NCBI GenBank assembly: GCA_037975125.1
Contig: CM075853.1
Location: 51,218,458 to 51,282,457 of the forward strand
Direction: 5' to 3'
DNA length: 64,000 bases
DNA from: Latrodectus hesperus
Taxonomy: Eukaryota; Arthropoda; Arachnida; Araneae; Theridiidae
The stretch's first letter is position 1. Every line of letters begins with the position of its first letter. Shown piece after piece: positions 48,857-61,870 of this stretch. Below the pieces are notes generated by a model. That model was given only the letters and a program-made list of their open reading frames with translations, ran no database searches and was not told the DNA's origin. Made by a program: the position numbers and the translations under genes.

Positions 48857-50209
48857 TTCAGAAGATAAGAATGATGAGATAAAAAGGTATGAGCCCAAAT
48901 TAATAAAAAATAGTAAAACAAACCATAGCTACAACAGCTGTAACCAATGACTTATGCAAAATTATTGAAAAGGGATGAGAAACTTTTACGAAGATGTCTT
49001 TAATTGTAACACTTTTAGCAAATGCTTGATACAAAACAAATTGCTGGGCACTTCAACGTATTCTTCACCTCAAAGTTTTCACAAGGCTCTATTTTCTACA
49101 TAAGCAACAAATGTTTTACAAAAATTTTCTTAATATATTTTAATAAAAAGGAATCCGTGCAGGTTATAATGAAAAAATTAAGTTATATTATTAAAATGAC
49201 AAATCTAATGGCTCAAAATTATAAAAATTTCAAATTACAAGCGTCAAATGAGCTGTGATTCAACATTCTGTAAATAAATACATGATGAAATACATATTGA
49301 ACACCTGTAAGAAATTTTTTGTCAAATCTTCCTCAATAAAATATGATTCTTCAGCCTTATAAAAAAGTCCCGTGCTTTAAGAGATGGTATCAATAATATG
49401 TTTAGTTTCTAATATTGAGATATATTAATACTGCAACACATTGCTTGAGATTAGATCAATTTAAATAACTAAATGTGTCACTTCACCATTGTATGTGTTT
49501 AAAGATTTCCCCCTTAAACACTTTAACCAAAGTCTGATTTAAAAAAAATAGCACTTTATGGCTGTACACTTCAATTCAACTCACCACAAATCAATCTCCA
49601 CTTCAATCCAATTCAAATTCAAATCACGATATTCAATTTATTTAAAATGCAATCAAATATTAAGTTTTTAAAAATAAAAGGAATAAAAATTTATTTTTAT
49701 TTATTAAACACTTGAATTATAAGTAGTTACGATTCAATTAGATTACATTTAGCTCATTTTAAAGTTAAATTATGTTCAAGAACTCAATGGCATCGTAAAG
49801 TGACAGTCTCTGCATTTCTTTGTTCCACACCTTAAATGATATATAAACTATATCTTCATTTTTATCTCAAGAAAAGATTCATCAAATAATCTTCACCAAT
49901 ATCATTAACGAGAAATTTATACTTTTTTCTTATCATTCAGTAGAGATTCTGAATGATGAATATTTTTATGCCCAAAACTTTAATTAAGTTTCGTGTTTTA
50001 AACACATGTTTTACACAAATAATCATACTTCTCCGATTCCTTTATTTTTTCTTATTTATAGAAATAATTTCTTTATTTATAGAAATTTATAGCTCTATAT
50101 ATGAATGAAATTTTAGGCAAGGGAGTAATGTTAAGAAACAGGAAAATTTTTATATGTTGCTCACCCGATTATTTTTTAAATCTTTCTATGGTTGATGGTT
50201 GATTTTGAC
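48854..50209. other. AT-rich DNA without recognisable gene
   Basis: No gene is supported. The frame at 49022-49258 is of random composition. A 14-base direct repeat (TTATTTATAGAAAT, period about 20) is near 50052-50090. Confidence 0.5.
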
Positions 50210-50480
50210 GGTTCATTTCTTAGAGCCAGAGCAGCCACTCGGTGAATCGGTATATGATGGTTGGCCAAAAGTCTCTTTTTCTCTATAGAAACTTATAAGA
50301 AACTACAAACCCCCACGCATAACCTTGGTGTTATTCGAACCGCCCCTCATATGATTGGCATGCAGCTATAGTGTCTTAACGGAGCCTCTATTGTCTGACG
50401 AAGTCTGCTAAAGTATCTCGCTGTACCCAGTAACTTTGGCAATGCTGAATGTACCTTATTTTCCGAGATTAAAAGCCGCT
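50210..50480 (+). mobile_element. LINE 5'-region fragment, paralogue of 38590-38870
   Basis: Blocks in order match the reverse complement of the 38-kb element: GAGCAGCCAC, a GGTTGGCC segment, CCTTGGTGTTAT (against CCTGGTGTTAT), GTGTCTTAACGGAGCCTCTA (exact), and CCCAGTAACTTTGGCAATGC (against CCCAGTAACTCAGGCAATGC). Similarity fades after about 50480. The exact shared block and conserved order show an interspersed repeat, most likely the 5' UTR of the same LINE family. Confidence 0.75.
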
Positions 50481-51299
50481 GGTAATGCAATTGAAACCTG
50501 TAGAGTTGTCTTTGTAAGATAAGGAAATTCAGATTGAACCAAATGAAAGAGAAGAAAGGACTCTTTCAATATGAGAAGTAAAAATAAACCATTCTTTATT
50601 CCCGACAAATCCAGCGCAGGAAGCCATTAGTATTATGGCTGGCTGTCTTTACAGGATAAAGAAAATAATTTTTATTTGATAGGAACAATTCCTATTGATT
50701 TCCAACAAGACACTGTGTTTATAGAAAATGCCATAAGAGAGAGCAAAAAAATATTTTATTCTTCAAACATTGAAAAATTTCTAAAGATTTTATAAAAATC
50801 TGGTATTTTTATATAAAAATATCAAAAATTTCTTAAAATAGGAAATTAATACAAGTCACGAGTAATACAAGTCATATCATTTATCCCAGCTATTTTGGTT
50901 GTAAGCTAGAATCGCAAAATTTTATGAATGCGTTTACTATATCTTAATTATTAGATATCCTCTTTGCTCTTTCCTAAACTTAGACTTATAACTTTCATAT
51001 ATTGATAGCTAGAAATATCACAGAACATTTTAATGTGTATCATCATATATGATGCGAAAAGATTTTTCAGTTCCTTCATTTAAGAAAATAAAAACTTCCA
51101 TCAATAATATTGCTAAATACAAATAATTATCTATCACTTGAATATTCTCGAAAATGCAATTAGAATATTTTCGAAATATCCTTAAAATGAAATGTATATC
51201 TATATAGCCATACTTGAAAAATAAATCCATCACGATCAATTCTAGCTACAAATCTTATTTGAGGGACAATTTTCAAATATGAATTCCCATTCATACTGC
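50481..51299. other. AT-rich spacer
   Basis: A moderately complex stretch continues to about 50660 and may be more decayed LINE sequence. The rest shows nothing. Confidence 0.4.
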
Positions 51300-51306
51300 A
51301 TTATTC

Positions 51307-51615
51307 GTGAACCTTCTTAAATCAAGATGTTTTATTGCTGCACTTGGTGACTTCAAGAAGGTGGTGCACTACAAGAAAGAACATCATGGATTTGAATCCA
51401 CAATAAAAAGAAGATGGTTTGCATCATGCAGATTGTTTTTGCATAATACAGATAATACTCCTGGACCATTTGTTGCAGAAAAAAAATTATTGTATTTTCC
51501 AACGAAAGCGGCAGAAGAAATGAGAAATATTTTAATATTTTTGTATTTACATGTGTTAATACATGAATATATGTATATATATATTTTTAGTTTTATACAT
51601 ATATATATTATTTAG
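51307..51615 (+). CDS. coding-like open frame, unknown product
   Basis: The first about 75 codons have a mixed, charged composition (ALGDFKKVVHYKKEHHGFES, then RRWFASCRLFLHNTDNTPGP) and GC above the surroundings. After that the frame decays into Ile/Tyr/Leu from AT-rich sequence, so any true exon ends before about 51530. It has no ATG at the start; the in-frame part could begin at an acceptor such as TTAAATCAAG (about 51328). I do not recognise a family. It could be an exon or a transposon or pseudogene fragment. Confidence 0.25.
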   Translation: MNLLKSRCFIAALGDFKKVVHYKKEHHGFESTIKRRWFASCRLFLHNTDNTPGPFVAEKKLLYFPTKAAEEMRNILIFLYLHVLIHEYMYIYIFSFIHIYII

Positions 51616-51839
51616 TTTTTAGAAATTTTTCTTAAAAAATTTATCTTTTAAGTATTATCTTCAAAAATATTTTTGAACTAATTACATGCAATTTGTTTTT
51701 CTCTCAAAATTGTAATTCAATATCAAATCTTAAGGAATCAAGCATAATGATACATATTTTATAAAAAAAATTTGTACATATTACAAGAGAAGATTTAATA
51801 AAAATAATATGAATATTTTACTTTATGTTAAGTTTAATA

Positions 51840-51970
51840 TCTCATATTGTAACTGTTGGGAAAGAACCCAAAGGCATTCAGAGTCACCACACATGACGGA
51901 CTGAAGTCGGAAGGGTTTTAATCTAATAAAAGCGATCGTCAACGAAGGTCGGACCTCTGCTGCATTTATT
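51840..51970. other. small compositionally distinct island
   Basis: About 130 bases of mixed composition (GGGAAAGAACCCAAAGGCA, then ACGAAGGTCGGACCTCTGC) in AT-rich DNA. The minus-strand frame (51823-52074) reads AAEVRPSLTIAFIRLKPF here, without a start. It is possibly a repeat fragment. Confidence 0.25.
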
Positions 51971-52096
51971 ATCAAAAGACTTTTATTAAAGTTGAAATTA
52001 TAAGTTGCCATAAAATGTCTTTTTTTTGCATAATGTTTAAATTTGTATAAATCGAAAACTTTTAATATAATCACACGTAAAGAAATTCTATATAAA

Positions 52097-52253
<157 letters not shown>

Positions 52254-52279
52254 AGAGAGAGAGACACACAGAGATAGGA

Positions 52280-53230
52280 TGTATGTATATATGTAATTAA
52301 ATCCAAGAAGCGTAGATTTGCATAAATTTATTGTATAGTTCAATGTACTAGCAGTTAGTATTCCATGTTAAAATAATGTCTAAGTATTTAAAAAAATAAT
52401 GCTATCAATTTTACATACAAAAATATGAAGCTAAATGATGTTTAAAATTTTGAAATCAAATTTGAAATGTAAGTGTTTTTGGAAGGATCATGTTAATCCT
52501 CGAATAAGATAGAAAAAATCTCACGAAATTATGTAAATGTTTAACTGTGGATGTTCTTTGGTATGAATTAGGGGTGCTTTATAGGCTTACAGCATTGCTT
52601 CTCTGCATTAATCAGAATAAAATGAGTGTTAAATCAATAAGTATACCACGGGTCCCTAAAGGCCTTATATAAGGAGCATGAATAGTTTCAAGTGTTGCTG
52701 TGTTTTGGCAACTCTTACCCTAGAAGATGTAGTCTCTTACGACTTATGAAATTAAAACACTAAACATATTTTAAGAACTCTGAAGAAAAAGAGTGTTCCG
52801 ATTGACATTGTGATGATATTTACTGCATATAATAACTTCTGAATAGTTACTACTTTTGTTGCTTCCCTTATAGCTGAACAGAAAAATAGTGAGCCTAATT
52901 TGATATTATTAAAGATAACAAACTACGTTGTTAAGTAGAGCTGCGTCATTTTTCTCGGAAATGTCTTAATTAAAGGAAAAAATTAAATAAACTTGTGCGA
53001 CCATAATAAACTGCAGCAACAAAGAATTCCGTTTTTTATTTGTCTTATCATTACTGTACCTATGAGGACGTTAACTGCAAATCAATAGACGTCTTCCTTA
53101 TCTTTTTTCACAAAACCATTACAGACAGCTGTCATAAAAATAAAAAAATTCTAAAATCCCTCCTTAATTTTAATTTTTTAAAACTTAGCTGAAATGAACT
53201 TTTAATGTCGTTGTTTTTCTTTCAATTCTT
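52280..53230. other. AT-rich DNA without recognisable gene
   Basis: A splice-like site GGCTTACAG (ends about 52590) opens a 28-codon frame to TATATAAGG at about 52670, which I could not tie to any gene. Nothing else is supported. Confidence 0.4.
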
Positions 53231-53520
53231 GAGAAGTCTGGTTGCAGCTAGATCAAATCCATGACACCATGAACGGTAGCGAAGCCAAGTCCCAGCAGTG
53301 GACTTGAGAAAACATCCGCCAGAGAGAGCCTCAAGCAATCCAGAATGTGATCAGGGGAAGCCAGCTTCAAGTTTAATTTGTGAGCCATGAAAAGACCTTG
53401 CATCCAGATTCGAATATCATGCTTTTCAGAGGTCCACTAATAAGTCTTGAGAGGGCCGTTTGACCAACTCTGTCACTCCCAAGTCCTAACCCACCCCTTG
53501 GGGTTTTTCTAATAATCCTT
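53231..53520. other. GC-rich island, probable decayed repeat
   Basis: About 290 bases of near 50% GC in DNA that is otherwise about 75% AT, ending in CCCACCCCTTGGGGTTTTTC. All six frames carry stops. The 13-base block AGACAGCTGTCAT occurs on both sides of the island (53123-53135 and 53884-53896). Composition and decay suggest an old transposon fragment, but I recognise no family. Confidence 0.35.
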
Positions 53521-56500
53521 AATGGCTTCAATAACTGTGACATTTCAAACAACTCAGATATAAAAAATATGCAATTTTAACTCAGTATAGAATATTATTA
53601 AGTTTCCCTCTTTGAGAAAAAAATTAATATAACTTATAACCTTAGTATAGAAAGGAAGGTTTTTTTTTAGTTTAAAGATCCATTTGTCATCCAAACTCAG
53701 TTGAATTCAATGCCAACCATATTGCAGAAATATTCGCAAGTAAAAATGACTATACTTTCTCAGAATTATACATTCTCTGTGTTATCTACTCCACCAGTAA
53801 ATTTGTTACATTCCTTTATCTTTATAATAAACACGTGCAATAAATCCAACTACACTTACTTTTTTTAAATGTAACTTTAATTAGACAGCTGTCATTTATT
53901 TCCTTATAATTTTTAAAACTTAAAGAAGTAAAATAATACTGTTGGAACGAACGTTCATGGTATAATCTATCAATTGATCTATTGAAGACTATTGAATTTA
54001 ATCTATTGAAGACTAATTAGATTAGCAAATAAACAAGACAAATTATGAAAACTGCATGGTGTATAATGATTTGTCATAAAATGCACTCTGATATAAATTT
54101 TCTTTAACATTACACTCTTAGAAAGTAATATATGAGCCCATAATTTAATAAAATAAAAGCAAATTTAAATAGAGATTCTTGATGTAAACTTTGCAAAATA
54201 CATTTTTTCGTAAAACAGCTCTGCAAAATAAATTAAATTAATGCTTTTCAATCACTCATCTTCCTCTTTCGCATCATGATTATGGTAAACCACTGTTAGT
54301 TTTCTCATAAGTCACGTTCTTGGTTGAATAGTTAAGATTCGAAGGTAACTATAAGATTTAGATTCTATTTTACTACGCATATCATAAAATAATAAAGCAG
54401 CGTTACAGTATTCGCTAAAGAATGAAGTAATTTGCATGAAATTAAACAAATGCGCATTTTAAACTTTTGCATGCATAGCAATATTTTACATTTTGAATTT
54501 TTAAATCACATTTGTGATTTTACGAATGTTATTTTAACACACATTTTAATAAATTATTACTGCATGTTTATTCAAAGTTAGTTAAGAACATTATAAACAT
54601 GCAATATACTTTGATGTTTTCAAACATAAAATAACTCAAAAAATTCTTTTCTTAAAAATTTTTACCTTGTATTAAATTCATGTTTATTAACTATCATTGC
54701 AATGAAATTTTTAATAAAATTTCTGTTAGTTTTCCTTTTATTCCAAAAGAATAATTCATGAAAATATTCCATATTATAAAAATCAACAATTTATTTTTTT
54801 ATAGTCAAAGGGTGATAATATCCATATATTCTTTTAATTCTCTTAATCAACTTTGTTTACCATTTTAAAAACCCCATGTCAAAAAAATACACGTTAAAAC
54901 TACAGTATTAAAAAAAATGATTCATGGAAAGAGAAAATAAATATGAAAAATATATGATTGACATGCAGATTTGCTGTTTATTTCTTATAAAATTTCATCA
55001 ACTGAAAAGTTAATCATTTCATACTTGAAAAGAAATGATAGATATTTCCACAAAACCTCATGCAAAACTTTCTCAATTTTTGATTTCTATTCACTGTGAA
55101 AACCAATGTGTAAAACTTTAAATATTAGAAAAATTGTGTAATTTATTTAGAGACTATATTTGAAAAAATATTTAATTTTAAAAATGAATTTCTGAACCTC
55201 CTACATCACTATGTATCTTTAAAGTATTAAAAAATAGTTCAATATATTATTTAATTAAAACGAAATGATAACACTTTCAATTATTTGTCATTAAATACAT
55301 CTAAAATAAATGAATTATTTTAATTCAACTGTAACACGCAAATAATCATGAATAAAAATACGTATTTTGATGTATTTATTTTCCTTAAATAGTTTAATTT
55401 TTATGTACATTAGTTCAACACAAGGCAGGTTTGCATATTTTTAATAATTAACTAAGCAAGACGAATACAGTTAACTAAAGTAAATTTCATTGTCTTCTTT
55501 TTGATGGTAAGAAAATGTAAAGGAAATTATTTTATACTTTACCAAACACTTTTGATTGTAAAAAAGAATATCTCTTTTATGTATTTGAAGAATTGTAATC
55601 CTAGAGAAAGTAGACAATGATTTCAGATGTTCTTTCTCAGACTCTCTCTACTTTATGTACAAAGGTGAAAAACATTTTAATCTAAAAAAACGTTTTTTTT
55701 CGTTGGAATTCAAACTGTTCGGATTCATTTTACTTTAAAAGAAATAAGATCAGTTCCTTGCATACCTCTCTTTTTCAGCATCTTTATTAGGGTAATGATT
55801 GGAATTATACGTTTTTAAATCGTTTAAGTAATTGAAGAATTTTTAATTCTAATTCATTAACTTTAAGATTCTGAAAATATTTTTTTTAATTTTTTGAAAA
55901 AAGTTAAGATTTAATTAAAGGTTTAATGGATCAATCATCAGTCATTCCACTTTACAAAATCATATTGAAACAATTTAGAATTATAGTTGATACTTTTGCA
56001 AAAAGTTTAATTGTTCTTTAGAATGAGGTTGATTTTTTAAATTTTTATTATTATATGCATGATATTTATCGATATACAAGTATAATTTAATTGTACAGGA
56101 ATAGGTTAAAAATGCTCATAATGTGAAATATACAGGCCTATGAAATTTCAGCCATGATGTTTGAAATAAATTGTATAAATATAATAATAATTTGATGTGG
56201 AGGCTGATGTATTTAAGAAATGCATTAATACGAAATAAATGAAACAAAAATTTTTTAAGATGTTATGAAATTGATAATTGTAAGGAACTTCTGTATTGTT
56301 TTAATTGTTAAGTGTTGTTTTAATAGGAATTAGTAAAAGATAATAAATTTTAAAATTAAAAAATGCAGAACTGTATTATTTATGTGATAGTTGAACTATT
56401 CCTATAAATTTAAATGATTTTTTATCTCAATATTGGTAATACGCTTATATGTTTCCCGTTATGAGCAATTTTAACTATTATTTTCTTAAGGATAGATTAA

Positions 56501-59500
56501 GTAAACTAACAAAACTCTCATTAAGCAACTAATTTCAGAAATTAATAAAACTTAATTTTCTAAAATCATAGTATTAATCTTGATGGGTTTTTTTATAATA
56601 TAAGTTGATGAGATTAAAAAGAAAGGGATTATTGATAAAATAAAGATATTTATTTTTAAAAGAAATTAAATTTAAAAAATAAAGCAACCTTCAAGAAGAG
56701 TTAAAAATATATTGCTTGATTCAAAATTAAGAACTTTTCTTATATGTAATAGAATGTTTAAGTCGAAAATTTTAAGATGCTTCAGAACTGGGCAGTGTCA
56801 TGTGAAAAATAGTGTTCTTTTTATTATTATATATAAAGTAGTGGTTAAAGTGTGAAGAATGTATTAAGGACTGTTTCTGTCATTTTTGTTTAGGTTTTAT
56901 TATTACAAGTGTGTCATATGGGTCTTGAATTATGAAGCTTGAATAATAAATATTTGTAATGAAAAACTGGTTTTTTAATGAGGCGGAGATTATTTAATAT
57001 AATTGCTCGTAATATAAATATTCATTTATACTAATACATTTGAAAACAAGTACCTATATTTGCATTCTATTGGTTTTGTCACATCATAACTAAAATTTAT
57101 TCGAATTTAAATATTTCTTTTAAGATTTCAGAATGAAAAAAGTGTTTATGAAATTATTAAAATTTTTAAAAGTTCTTTTAAAATTAGATATTCTTATTAA
57201 TTTCTTAACAGTATGAAACCTATCTATATCAAACAAATTTCTATAAATTTTAAAATAAATATTAATTTTAGTAGAAATATAATATGATTTAAGTCGAAAA
57301 AATAATTTATTTGTACTTAAATTATAGCGAGAAAGCAACATATTTAAAAACTAATATAAAACTATGGTGTTTATAATACCTGGCACTCCAAGCATTTCTA
57401 AATTTCTGCCATAATTGCCTGTAGTTTGAGTTATTTTGCATTTAGAATATGTAAGTACTATTTAGTTTCCGTAGAAATAAATTTAAAATTGAAACATTAA
57501 TTTTATTAAAAAATTAGCATGCTTATAAATTACATTTTACTAGTTTTCTAAACTAAATACATTTTATTTCCTTTATTAAAATCTGTTGTTCAGAAGAACA
57601 ATAAACTTTAGTATTGCAAGTTTTATTTTGTGTTATTCTAAATTTTGTTTTTAAAATATTGGTCAAATTTCATGTTTTTATTGAGACAAAATTGTTTTTT
57701 ACTAAATTACAGAAACACTATATTCCAAGACAGAATGAAATGCATTTTAATATAGAATGTACAAAATGAAGATATATTTTAAGTCTTGTTGCAAGAGAGC
57801 ATTTTATTTTCAATTACAATTTAACATTGCAACATGAATAAGAGTCAGCAGCATTTTTTAATTTTTACTTAATTATACTACATAAGTTTGGATATTTCAA
57901 CAAAAATATTCTCAGGTCATTTATTACAATGAATAACATAAAAAATCAAAATACTTTAATCTTGAAATTTAGTAAAGGGAATAAATTTAATTAATTTGAG
58001 AAACAAATTCTATACAACAATGATTAATAAATTCATCATATATGATATCATCTTAATTGATATAAAATATGGTGCAGTTAGGTTGATTATAAATTTTTAA
58101 ATTTGAATAATAATTCGAAAAATATTGTTATTATATAGCTTAAATCAACAATCAATTTCCTTATCATAAATATAATCAGAGCATTAAAAATGTTTCAAAT
58201 ATCTTAATAAATGTGAAAAATGCTAAGTGGCTCAGAAAAATCTTCTGTAGTCTAGAAAAAAAAGCTTATAGTTGTATAACCTTAAATGTAATGATAACAT
58301 AACTCATCTCAAAAAGTTAGATGTTAAAAAATATGTTCCTTTCATAAGAAAAATTAGAAATACTATTATTTTGAAATATCTTTTTTAAATCGAAGCATTT
58401 TTAACATGATTCGAATTGTTTCTGCCTTTTTTACTCTTTAATAACAGAAGTTTTGTGACATGAATTTTTCAAAATTTGATAGAGTGCTGAACATAATACA
58501 AATCTTTATGAGTGTTTTCATAAGAATATTGCCAAACTTCAGACCATTTCCAAAATTGTTTTACCTCAATAACTGTTTAAATATTGATTTCGAGTAAAAG
58601 GAAAATCGGAACAGTTTGCATTAAAGTATTTTTTCTTCAAATATCATGATTGTCCAAAGAGACATTTAGGACGGCAAATTTCAGCACGGAATTTCTGTAC
58701 ATCACGCAAATACCGCATAAAAAGTCGCCCCATAAAAAAAAACTTTCAGAAGTAGGTATGTTTTTATTAAAGTTAGATATGTGTTTAAGCATGCAACACA
58801 AATGAAAAGTGCTTCCCACTGATGACAGTGAATTCATTTTGTAATTAATGTTGAAGTTCATAGCTATTTTAGAAGTCAAATTATAATTTCCTATTTCTAA
58901 GCTTATGCATTAAATATTAATTCTGGTCTTGAAAGGTAGGAAAATATAAATGAAATATGTTCAAGAAAATGACAGAGAGACATAGTTCTTAATTTGTTTG
59001 ACTTTTGTATTCAACACATGTATAATGCATATATGTAAAGAGAAAAAAGAACCTGAGACAAATATGCATAAACATGTTAATATTTAAAATACTCTCAACG
59101 ATATTTTATTTACCATATACAAAAAATGTGAATTCTTACAATGCTCGGAAAAAGTTAATTAAACTTTCATAAGTCTTATTTACTAAGCACAGTGTCCATA
59201 AATTTTTCTTTATTACGGTAACTTAATATTTTTTTTGATATTTTGCAATTTTTTTCTTCGTTTATTAATATTTTGATCATATAAACTGAAAAATGAAGCT
59301 TGATATTTTAATTTGCTTTCCTAAGAAAACAAATCAATAAATTAAATATAAAAACTTCCAATTTACAGCTTGAATTGTAAAATGCGATTGTACAAATCAT
59401 TGACTGTTAATTTCCTAATTTTGACACATCATTGAGTCATATCAGTAAATGCATGCATATATTTTTTTATTTTCTAAATTAAATAATAATTTTATTAATT

Positions 59501-61439
59501 ATAAATAGAATTTTTATAAGCATTTATCATGCCCCTAAAATTTTGCCGAAATATTCTACAGTTTAACATGTTATTTTCTCTGGTCTTCTTTTAACCTTTT
59601 TTATCTATTTAATTATAATAAAATATTGAAAAATATGACTGAAAAGAATATAAATATCCAAATTTAATTTTATTTAACAATATATGCTCCTGAAGATGAA
59701 ATAGTTGCTATAATTGCAATTATAAATCATATATGGATCTGAATTTTCCATCTTCATCAATGTCTTTATTAACAATAAGCTAAATAAGTAAGTAAACTGC
59801 ACTTTCAGCTAAATGCTGCCATTGGTTAATCCTAAAATGTAATACGCATTTCCAGTCTAATGGAAAATCTTAATCTGGGTCTCAAGAGACTCATCTTGGA
59901 ATATTGCACCGTTTGCATAATTTTACAATAATCACCATTATGATCAAGAAATTAAACTAATGTGGTTTCTATTGATGGTAGTATCATTTCAGAGCATATG
60001 TCGTTATTCACCATTTGCTTTCTATAATTTTTCCCAAACAAAATAATAGTGATAATTTATTAATTTAAAATTTTTCTATTAACACTTGTCAAATAAACAA
60101 TGCTATAAAGCTTATTCACTTGTTTTAATGCATGATGATTATAGTTATATTTTTTCAATGCTTAATAATTATAGTAGAAAATTCATTCATTAATATATTT
60201 TCACTGCTATTTTTTCGTTTTTTTCTCAATTTAAATAATTGTTATGTATAGTGCTAAGTTAATACAAGTTATAATATTAACGCAATAAGGACATGTTTAA
60301 ATTTATGGAATTAAGTGATTTGAAATTTTTAATATTGTGCTTTAAAAAATATAATATTTTCAATAATATGCATCATTCTGTGTAAGATATCTATTGCAAG
60401 ATAGTTTTGAAATCTAATGATACTGTATTTTTTAAAAGAATGTAAATATTATCTTATGACACTTATCAGGGCATAGGGAATGACAATCGTTTTACATAAT
60501 GGCTATAGAAGTGTGTGTTTTCGATAAAATATTCTACTATACCAAAATTCTCCAACCATTCAGATTCATCTGCCCCACATGTGGCCAAAATATGATCATT
60601 TTTAGGAATGAAGATGAAGGATCGATTTTTATTACATCATATGAGGCATGAAAAAAATATTTTTTCTATCGATATATCTAATCTGCAATGAATCTTTTCA
60701 ATAACCCTAAATACACGGTTCTAACTAAATTTTCGTTACTTCTGTCTAAAACAATGGGATTTTTGAAAAAATTCATTAAATCCCACCATTTTCTATTGTA
60801 AACTAATTTCTTTATATATTAATTCAATCATTCTAATTTCCAAAGATCTATATCGATTTGTAAAACCCAGTAAAAAAATTCATGTACATTTATTACATTG
60901 ATTTTTTTCAATAATATGAATTTATCCTTATTAAAACTTTATGATTTCAATTGTGTGTTTAGATGTGATAATTTAATTTTATTACTGGTTTTTATAAAAC
61001 ATATATATTTCACAATAAATAGATCAAAAAAACTAATTTGAAATAATAAATTAACCTTTATTTTACAAGAGATACTTTTTTATATATAAATTCACATTTA
61101 TAAATTATTTCGAATGCACTTATAACAGATTTTGTCCAGTACTTATACAAAGATTACAATTCATGTTTACTTAAATTGATACTTTACAATTGAAAAGTTA
61201 ATAATTTGTAAATCACTTATCTATATAAACTTTATACAAGACACTAAATGACGTTTAATTTAAAAATTTGTTTTTGTGTTTAATACTATTTAGTAATTTC
61301 TTTTTCACTGAATAATTACGTTATATATTCAAGGTAAGTATCAATAAATAATAACACTAGCATTCAGATGCTAAAATATGCAATTCTCATGTTATCAGAC
61401 AAATCCATAGAAAACTAGTTTTTGATCAACATTCATGAA
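53521..61439. other. AT-rich DNA without recognisable gene
   Basis: I see no supported gene, RNA or transposon over nearly 8 kb. A 15-base direct repeat ATCTATTGAAGACTA lies at 53977-53991 and 54001-54015. Frames at 57120-57341 and 58637-58879 have random AT-rich composition and no ATG-plus-splice context. Confidence 0.5.
53977..54015. repeat. 15-bp direct repeat, period 24
   Basis: ATCTATTGAAGACTA occurs exactly twice, a small local duplication. Confidence 0.6.
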
Positions 61440-61870
61440 TTCCTGAAGAGAATACTTTTCCCCAGTAAATATCTCCTTTTTCCTGAGAATTCTGACAAAT
61501 ATAGATATGCGTTTCGAATAGATGATTACCCCAAGGTTTAAGTGAACGCCTCCTTTGATCACAGGGTTAACCAGGAAGAAAATAACTCTATCACCCCTTT
61601 CCGTCCAGAGCTTCTTCCCTAAAACAACTTTTTTTCGCCCAAACCAGGGGATATGGCTCTTGGATCAACAGCTCATGCGAGTTGAACGTAATCTCTGACT
61701 ATCGCTAGGGATTTGGTATCCTTTTTTTCCCTTTTCCTTCCTTACTTCTCTTTTGTATGGCGTCAAAAGCCAATCAGCATTTTCGCAAAAAGAAATTTTC
61801 CATGAGATAAGGAAACAATTCAGACTATTATCACTCGCTGCTAGTCGGTAAGATAGCTTGAATTTTCATT
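61440..61870. other. compositionally distinct island, unknown
   Basis: GC rises over about 430 bases. A 35-codon plus-strand open stretch at its start (ending IDDYPKV and a TAA near 61543) has a protein-like mix of residues, but no start and no clear splice sites. The rest is C/T-rich with no long frame. It could be a regulatory element, an exon or a decayed repeat. Confidence 0.3.
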
